A stretch of DNA of 64,000 nt from Symsagittifera roscoffensis (Eukaryota; Xenacoelomorpha; Acoela; Convolutidae). Positions 57,420-64,000 of this stretch are shown here, piece after piece. Within the stretch, counting starts at the first letter, position 1. Every line of letters begins with the position of its first letter. The stretch is from NCBI RefSeq assembly GCF_963678635.1, contig NC_087062.1, positions 22,433,789-22,497,788 of the forward strand, written 5' to 3'. The notes beneath the pieces are model-generated. The model saw only the letters and a list, made by a program, of their open reading frames with translations. It was not told the DNA's origin and ran no database searches. Made by a program: the position numbers and the translations under genes.

Positions 57420-58020
57420 CAAATTCTTAACACAAGAAATTGAACCTGAGAATGGAACTGTGAAGGATGCAGATTTTTTGTACTATCATTCTAAAAGTTC
57501 AGTGTGCCAAAAATCTCATTCACGACAAGAAGGCTGCTCTCCAAAAGGACCAAAGATTTGAACTGATTTTGAATGAAGTTCGCAATTTCTGCCAAAAACA
57601 AAACATCAAGTGTGGTATTTAGCACAGTGCGTGACCACAGAGCCACAGTTTTAGTCAAATGGTTAATTAAAACCATCGAAGAACAACTTTTTGCCACAGC
57701 ACAGAAAAAAGCTCAAGCCTACTCTAGAAGTTGCACAATTGAAAAATATGAAATACGTAAAACAACAACTGTAGCACAACAAGCTCTAAACTGCTCACAT
57801 TTCGAAGCTCACTTTGATAGAACACCTAACATCATCTGGCATAATCTTGAGAAAACTCCAACCTCGATAAATCTAGATTGGAACAAAACTAGGTTAGAAA
57901 CAAATCTAGGTTATGTATAGATAAAAAAGAAAAATGAGGAGCAGAGACAGACGCCATGATTCGGACATTCCCTACGACATTAATGATGGACATATCGACG
58001 AAGACCCATTTTAATCAGAG
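57420..58020 (+). pseudogene. Integrase remnant of element 3
   Basis: NEVRNFCQKQNIKCG near 57566-57611 and, in the neighbouring frame, VRDHRATVLVKWLIKTIEEQ followed by QQALNCSHFEAHFDRTPNII. These correspond to the third catalytic block and post-core block of element 2. The catalytic Glu position reads Lys, so the enzyme is dead. Confidence 0.75.
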
Positions 58021-58023
58021 GAC

Positions 58024-58364
58024 GTTGCTAATGCAACGAAATATCTACCAACCAGCTCGTGCTCTCCAGTCAAGGTTCTATCACGTGCAAAGGAACGAAA
58101 AGCGTTAGGAGTAGCAAATCCCGTACTGAATGTCCCGACGAGAAAAACCCTTATTTATAGAAAAGTTCAGAAAAGAATAAGGGCTGAACCGTGCTATACA
58201 GAGCTTAAAGAAGAAACAGTGGGGGAATCAGATTATACTACAAACCTTAAAGGCGATCAACTAGTCCGCAAATCTGATTTATCGGTGAAAAGATCAACAG
58301 AACCAAAGAAAAACCCAGCTTATGAAATTATATGCCAAAAAAGCCGAGCAAGCAAGCTAGAAAT
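58024..58364 (+). pseudogene. Polyprotein tail of element 3
   Basis: Open for about 114 codons without a start. GDQLVRKSDLSVKRSTEPKK matches in composition and order the element 2 tail block KVSRRNHLAVRLKSTDPSFS. This supports the same clade and shows that the tail is part of pol. Confidence 0.6.
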
Positions 58365-58919
58365 GTAAAATTTAAGAGCTCAAAGATGACACAACCATCA
58401 TTTTCTCAAAAAAATCTCCACCAACACGGAAAACATCAGAATCTCAAATCAGACACAACAAAAGATCTCTTCGAAATAGACAGCCACCGCCCTTGCTGGG
58501 CGAGAGAGTATTTACCAATTTAGTAGAAGAGTCAGACTACAAGCCGGCGGAACATAGATCAACGAGCCTTAAAACCCCTCTGATATCCAGCTTGGAGGCG
58601 ATCTAGTAGAGATGGAAAACCCACCCGACGAGCACTCCCAATGAAAAATCAACTCTAGTTATCACTGACTGGATGACGTCAGTGATTAAAGCCACGGATG
58701 AACTTGGATGCTCACTATTTCTGGAGGAGCTTAGACCGCATCTAAAATAACTAAACGAGATACCACCTAAAAAATTAAAATTTGGAATTCACCTGTAAAA
58801 TATTTCATTAACTTTAGTATTTTTTTCTTTTTTCTTGCTTATCTGAAAAATTTTCGGACCCCACTTTCAAATTAGCAACAGTTTGGCTGTTACCTTTGAT
58901 CTTATTTGTTTTTGCTAAC

Positions 58920-59520
58920 CGGTTTTATCATTTTATCATCCTTATTTTCATTGGAGTTTTGATTAATTTCAATTGAATGGACAGTTATCACAAAATCATC
59001 ACAAAGCTAGTTTCCAAAAATTCCCATTACGGCGCTAAACCTGGTTAGTTCTCATCATCTCTTCTGACCATCGGGCGTCTGCCTTGGCTGGAAAACTTAT
59101 TAGCATATTCCGCAGTCAAAAATTTCCCAAGTGCTCTTTCAAAAGCTTTTCGAGGGTAAAGTGAACTGTACGTATTCACCTCTAGTCTTTTCTTACGTTC
59201 TAAAATGTGATAAAAACAACTGCCTCCAGAATTTTTCTTATTTATCTTCCTCATTTTCACAAGATTCTTGATTAATGTCAGTCGAATGGACAGTTATCAC
59301 AAAGTTATCTCAAAGCTAGTTTCCATAATTCCCCCTTAGGCTCTAAATATAGTGAATTATCATCATCTCTGCTGACCATCGGGCGTCTGCCTTGGGTGGA
59401 AAATTTTTTAGCATATGTCTCAGTCAGAAATTTCTCAAGTATTTTTTCAGAAATTTTTCGAGGGGAATGAGAAAGGTATGTATTAACATCTGTTCTTACT
59501 TATGTTCTAAAATGTGAGTA
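58920..59520 (+). repeat. Tandem duplication upstream of the right LTR of element 3
   Basis: Two units of about 300 bp each contain GAATGGACAGTTATCACAAA, AAGCTAGTTTCCA, CTGACCATCGGGCGTCTGCC and a TTTTCGAGG block (unit starts near 58930 and 59245). The second runs into the LTR at 59476. The left LTR lacks this part, so it was either lost there or gained here. Confidence 0.7.
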
Positions 59521-59808
59521 AAATACCTGCCAAAAGCGCATCGCATTTTGAACTTTTGTGAAACTGCAAGTTGTTCTGTCGAAACGAATCTCAATTCAAC
59601 TTCCTAATTGAGTTTTAAATCTCTAGTTAGCTTAGAGTTTTATCCTAACCTAAGTGTTTTTTAATCTAGTCTTAGTTTAAATGTCTACTAAATCTTAGTT
59701 TGTAGAGACACCCTTGCGTGTACAGATCCTTAAACTAGTCTTAGTTAAAGTAATCTTTCAACAGTCTTAGCGTGATTTTCATCCCTAAATTATTATCATT
59801 TTTGAACG
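59476..59808 (+). mobile_element. Right LTR of element 3
   Basis: Pairs with the left LTR at 53644-53976 with many substitutions. It ends ATTATCATTTTTGAACG where the left copy ends TTATCATTTTTTGACA. No target duplication could be recognised. Confidence 0.8.
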
Positions 59809-60600
59809 CAACTCGTTTAAAGATTAATTGCAAAATTTTGTTTAAAGGCTATTTAGAACAAAAATATCCAGGCGTTTGTTTTACAAACATTGAGCCGTGG
59901 GAACAAAAAAACTGGAACAAAAAACAAATCATCAAAACGAGACCTACTAAGTCTCTTTTTGCACGCGCGGCAAGCTTTTTTGATCCGATCTTTGAAATAA
60001 AGTTTAACATTTTGGTTGGTTGTGGTTTTTTTTCTGTGATCTTCTGATTTTCAAATAAATTTTTTTTTCTGAAAAACATTGAAGCCCAGAGCTCTTTTTT
60101 GAAGACATTTTTTACCTGTGACTATTTTAAATTAATCACGTCTTTGAAAATTAGAGCGCAATCAATCTCTAATGCTTACATTGTTGACAAAACCACCGTT
60201 TATTCAAAAAAGTAGCTTATTAGCTAAGGCTGGCCGAAAAGCACTCAATTTGTGATATTTTATCTAGCTGTGGTAACTTATCTTTGAAAAAATTAAAATT
60301 TGGTGAAGCTCAAAGTATTAATTTATCATTTTACCAAATTTTGACAGAAATTAATTAGAGCTTCTAAATTTTTGCGCAGATTTCGAACTGAAATTAAACA
60401 GTCCTCACAATCAATTGTCAAAAACTAGGGTTTTAAATAGGATTCTAACTTCTAGAAACTTTGTAAAACTTGTGACCAATTTTTAGCGTTTTCGGTTTCT
60501 AGTTAACGAAGATTACTTGTTTCTTTCGAGGTCTGGCCAGGAAGAGGCAACCTCCGATTCGAGTTATGAAGCAGACAATTGGATTTGACAATAACCCATT
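59809..60600. other. Intergenic, nothing certain
   Basis: An open frame to 60047 contains TKSLFARAASFFDPI, loosely like the TKR..FDP block of BEL/Pao pol. It is a single short resemblance and I do not assign it. Confidence 0.3.
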
Positions 60601-60636
60601 GTGATTTGTCGAATAAATATTCCATGGGTTTTTAAA

Positions 60637-61005
60637 ATGTTCGTTTCAAACTTGGTTAGAATTGGGTTAATTTCGAACCACAATGCAAATTGGATCAATG
60701 TTCGAATGAACCCGGAGATTGAGCAGCTTAAAATTGTCGGGGACTATCATCAATTTTTTTTGCATAAAGCGCCTGAATTGATCCAGAAATTAATACACAT
60801 TGGAATGAGTTTTGCTATTAGTAGATATAGACTCAAAATATATCACCTGAAACTTTACATTAGATTCAGGGAAGGCTTTCAAAAAATTCCATCTAAATTT
60901 AAGTCAACTCTCTACAAGACAATCAGAATATACGGAACAAATTTAAAACGCAAACATAAGAAAAGAAAAAGGCCACAAAAATGTATGCTCCTGATTGTTT
61001 TCTAA
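60637..61005 (+). CDS. Hypothetical ORF or exon, 123 aa, basic
   Basis: Not recognised. From the first ATG the frame reads MFVSNLVRIGLISNHNANWI and ends with a highly basic stretch (KRKHKKRKRPQK). Composition is less repetitive than in neighbouring random frames and the length is above average for this AT-rich region. A 3' splice site-like TTGGTTAG lies at 60653-60660, so it could equally be a terminal exon starting there. No signal peptide or known domain. It could be a transposon remnant. Confidence 0.25.
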   Translation: MFVSNLVRIGLISNHNANWINVRMNPEIEQLKIVGDYHQFFLHKAPELIQKLIHIGMSFAISRYRLKIYHLKLYIRFREGFQKIPSKFKSTLYKTIRIYGTNLKRKHKKRKRPQKCMLLIVF

Positions 61006-61077
61006 GTTTTAATAGGTTAAATTATTTGCCTCGCTGCAGCAGTATGATTATGCGCTCTAATGAGAATTCGTTTTGCA

Positions 61078-61420
61078 CAGGGGCGGATCTAGGAGTTTCT
61101 CGAGGGGGAGCGGATTTTCAAAAAAAAATCAATATTTTTGTCAACCTCTTTTTTTAGGTCGTTCAAAATTATTTTCCAGCGGCACTTTTTAAAATAATCA
61201 CCGAAAAAACCGCGTTTTTTCGGCGCGCGCTCCCCCCTCAAAATTAGTATATACTGACGCCAAAGGCGCCTTTAGAAAAATTTTAGGTAACGTCAGCCAA
61301 AAACTGATATCTCAAAATAATACCAAGAAGGGAGCCTTTGGGTCGGCAGGTGGTCGAATCCCTGAGGGGAAGGGGTGGGGCGTCCGCCCCTGCCCCTCCC
61401 CCTAAATACGCTGCTGCTTG
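61078..61420. repeat. GC-rich dispersed element with CAGGGGCGGATCTAGG end
   Basis: Begins CAGGGGCGGATCTAGGAG and ends CCTCCCCCTAAATACGCTGCTG, whose complement CAGCAGCGTATTTAGGGGG is an imperfect inverted match. It contains short inverted GC-rich parts (GACGCCAAAGGCGCC; GGGGCGTCCGCCCC). Related to 46487-46845. Ends starting CAGGGGCGG are common in hAT-type non-autonomous elements; no target duplication is visible. Confidence 0.5.
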
Positions 61421-64000
61421 ATATCTTTCGAAACTTTATCCATCGCAGGTTCTTGATAACAAATGAAAAAAAACCTTATTACTATAGTTTAGCCAAGGCT
61501 TAGATGTTGTTGAAATTGACAATGTATAAATTTTAACGCGTTTTTGTTGTATTGTTCTGCGAATTATCTTTTAAATGTCGAACCAGGGTGTTTGGCGTCC
61601 TCCCCTCCCTATATCCGCCCGTGGTTTTGCGGCATAACAAAATTAGATTTTATAAGGCTTCAAAACAACTGAGTGGTCATCACGTCGTCGATCAACACCA
61701 ATTTAATTCATGGGTTGCAACGATGGTCATCTAGTAAGATGTCTGACAAAAAAAGAATGTGTCGACCCGGGATAAACTTTGAAAGCAAAATATCCAGGGC
61801 ACGTTTTTGCTCGACATTTTATTGTTTGTATAATTTTTGCGCATCTATCATAACGGCTAAAACAATCCAATTTTTTTTCATTAAATGGGAAAATTTATGC
61901 TTGAAGTGGTTTTTCATTCAGACAAATTTCAAAATTTTAAACGTACTCCTTGAAAAAAAAATTTCCCACTAAAAAGTTACCTATGACTCTACCACATCCG
62001 TAAACTATTATTTTACTAGTGATCAATCTTTAAAAAATTGGAGAAAACTTTTTATAAAAACGTTGGAGTTCCGGAATAGTTAAGCGAGGTTTCATTATGT
62101 GCATAGCAAAATAGGTCTAATAATCCGGAAATTATTCTGATTGATCTTCTCAATGGGTTAATTGGTATAGGTTGAAATTATCTCACCTTGTGCAATTTTT
62201 TAGATGTGGGAAAAAGTTTTCAAAAAACTGCCGTTTTGCGGTTTTGTATTAACGTATCGAAATTAATGCACAAATTCTAATTCAAACTAACTGGAAAGTA
62301 TTGACACGTAGAATTTGTAACAGGCGACAATTTCTAAGGAACGTATTCATTCGCAATGGTGACATTTTGTAACAAACATTTAGGCGCAATATTTTTCTTC
62401 ACTTATTCATTGAAAAAAAGCCTCTCTTACTTTTTCTAAACAAGCAAACTGTATGGTAGCCCTTTTTTCAATTTTTTCACCACCCAGGACTTTTCAATGG
62501 TTTGAAATAATCTTAGAAATTTTTAGAAATTGTTTTCAAGCAGTTTTCATTTATATGACAATAACTATATGAAAAGAACAAGACTGCTCGTATCAAGGCA
62601 AAGCCCTGAATGCTCCGACTGCCATTTAACTGGTCACGGATAGTTATTAGTAATACAAAAATTGGCAAAAATATGAATTGTAGGCTGACAACATCAAAAA
62701 AGTGAGTGTTGCAATTTGAGTCGGTATGGATTTGATAAAAGCAATTAGCTGCCTAAATTCAAATTGGAACGATTTCGTAGTGCTGGATAAAAGCAAGTAG
62801 TTATACGCATTTTCATCGCAAGTTACTATAACGGTGAGCACCCTTGCTATGCAAAGCAAGAAAGCGACCCCCTGATGGACTAGCGTTTTGTACAAATAGT
62901 CTGAATGAAAAAATTAGCCGGATCATGTATATTCTTCACTTTCATAGAAAGTCCGAACAGTAAACTTATAGTGCAAACTAAGCCAAAAAAGCGACCAAAT
63001 TATATCCTAGTGATCAAAACTTACTTCAGTTACCCTAAAGGACGATTAAAACCATTCCAAGCAATTTAAATGCAATTAAAGCAAGCAAAAGTGGATGCCG
63101 TTGATTTTTGTTTATTTTAATGGTTAAACTACTTGACTTGCCCAAGCGAAGTACGATTATGCACTTTGATTAAAAGCTTACAAAAAATAGATCTAAAGGG
63201 CGTTTCAAAATTTTCCAGACGGTCATAAATTAGGTGATCTATACCAATTTAAGTCATGCGTTGAAACCTTTTCTTTCTAGTAATAATTCAAACAAATCAA
63301 ATAAGCCAATTTCAAAAAAAGTGACAAAGATCTTTTTTAAAATTGCCCCGCCTTAGAGAACTTAATTGATCACTTTATTCAGAGCCGTCAGGTTATTAGA
63401 CACACTGAGGCGTTGAAATTATTGACAGTAGCAATTGTAACAGGCAATCATTTTTGTCAGACTGGAGTCAATACGCAACAGTTGACATTTTGCTGTTGAC
63501 AAACAGTTTACATTTTGCAAAAAAAATTGTGTCTTTGAATCAATTATTCTAAATTTTATATAAAAATGTCTATCAAACTTTTTTCCTACACAAATATTTG
63601 AACGTATTCATTTTTTCATCACAAAACATGAGTTTTTTATCATTCATTCACGTTTATTGGGTTCAATTTGCAAAAACGATGGATTGATAAACAGAAAACT
63701 GTCTGCGTAAAATTGTCTGTAGTTAGATTCTCTGCAAACTGCTGGTGACCAAAATACGCAACTTGAAGCATTGGGTTGACAGCTCATAGCAACGTACAGC
63801 TCAAAACAAAATAAATTGCCAGATGAAGGCAAAAATTTGTTTGTTAAAATTTTTTGATTTTAAATTTGATATCAGAGTTTTTAGTGCAAGTTTTTTGTTG
63901 ACCTTTGTCTTAATGAGGAGCAATTGTTTTTCACTTTTTTCAATCAAAATGATGCATGCATAATGAAAGTTATCACAGCCATACTTTTGATACATTATGG
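61421..64000. other. Intergenic, nothing recognised
   Basis: AT-rich. Near 62588-62630 the phrase TATCAAGGCAAAGCCCTGAATGCTC, then CGACTGCC, resembles 27016-27050 (TATCAGGACAAAGCCCTGAATATTC), a short dispersed repeat. No gene seen to the window end. Confidence 0.4.

Larger units (their letters stand above)
53644..59808 (+). mobile_element. Old, degenerate Ty3/gypsy-like element (element 3), same clade as element 2
   Basis: Plus-strand remains in the correct order: LTR, primer-binding site, gag capsid, damaged zinc knuckle, RT N-terminus, RNase H, integrase and tail, LTR. Each recognisable block aligns by eye to the corresponding block of the 19-26 kb element. Examples are SSIVITAKRDTS versus SPIVITAKKDGS, and VRDHRATVLVKWLIKTIEEQ versus VGDHRGCGLVERSIQTIKRR. 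Stops and frameshifts are numerous and the LTRs share roughly 80% identity, so it is much older than element 2. A tRNA-like SINE is inserted at about 55250-55480. Confidence 0.85.

Noticed and set aside
59772-60047. BEL/Pao pol remnant
   Set aside because: Only one short resemblance (TKSLFARAASFFDPI); no other motif nearby.

Overview
The window is AT-rich eukaryotic DNA from an animal. It holds GT-AG introns, a muscle/cytoskeleton-type immunoglobulin-repeat gene, a GT10 fucosyltransferase exon, secreted cysteine-rich and mucin-like proteins, and several classes of retrotransposon relic. The species cannot be fixed from the sequence. A marine invertebrate fits, and a tunicate is possible, but this is only an impression. 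Gene density is low and most of the window is repeat-derived.

Layout. 1-5267: a decayed Ty3/gypsy-like element on the minus strand; reverse transcriptase and RNase H are deleted, and only its right-hand LTR lies inside the window. 5268-8956: non-coding, with a cluster of ACTTCCGG sites and two copies of a 115-bp structured repeat. 8957-9730: terminal exon of an alpha-1,3-fucosyltransferase gene (+). 13157-14410: secreted mucin-like protein with three eight-cysteine modules (+), followed by a perfect 52-bp palindrome and a 550-bp compound inverted repeat. 16170-18170: relic of a non-LTR retrotransposon (endonuclease plus reverse transcriptase, minus strand). 19148-26238: a structurally complete 7.1-kb Ty3/gypsy-like element (minus strand) with nearly identical LTRs and a 5-bp target duplication, but with broken coding frames. 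30100-45302: the main host gene (+), 18 exons coding for 840 aa: an N-terminal DFRxxL motif, seven I-set Ig domains and a C-terminal nucleoside diphosphate kinase-like domain. 45870-52835: small non-autonomous elements, a 651-bp tandem duplication, minisatellites and palindrome clusters, with one small secreted gene at 50999-51367 that carries the same eight-cysteine module as the mucin-like gene. 53644-59808: an old Ty3/gypsy-like relic (+) of the same clade as the 19-26 kb element, with a nested tRNA-like SINE. 59809-64000: little recognisable.

The most novel item is the Ig-repeat/NDP-kinase fusion. The 18 exons join in frame at GT-AG sites and sum to exactly 841 codons. DFRxxL is the actin-binding motif known from smooth-muscle myosin light chain kinase. 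The Ig domains mostly lack cysteine pairs and there is no signal peptide or membrane segment, so the product is probably a cytosolic, actin- or sarcomere-associated scaffold. The kinase-like domain keeps the catalytic histidine and several nucleotide-binding residues but has lost about 14 residues covering the Kpn loop. The two secreted cysteine-module genes form a second small host family. The rest is mobile DNA in several stages of decay.
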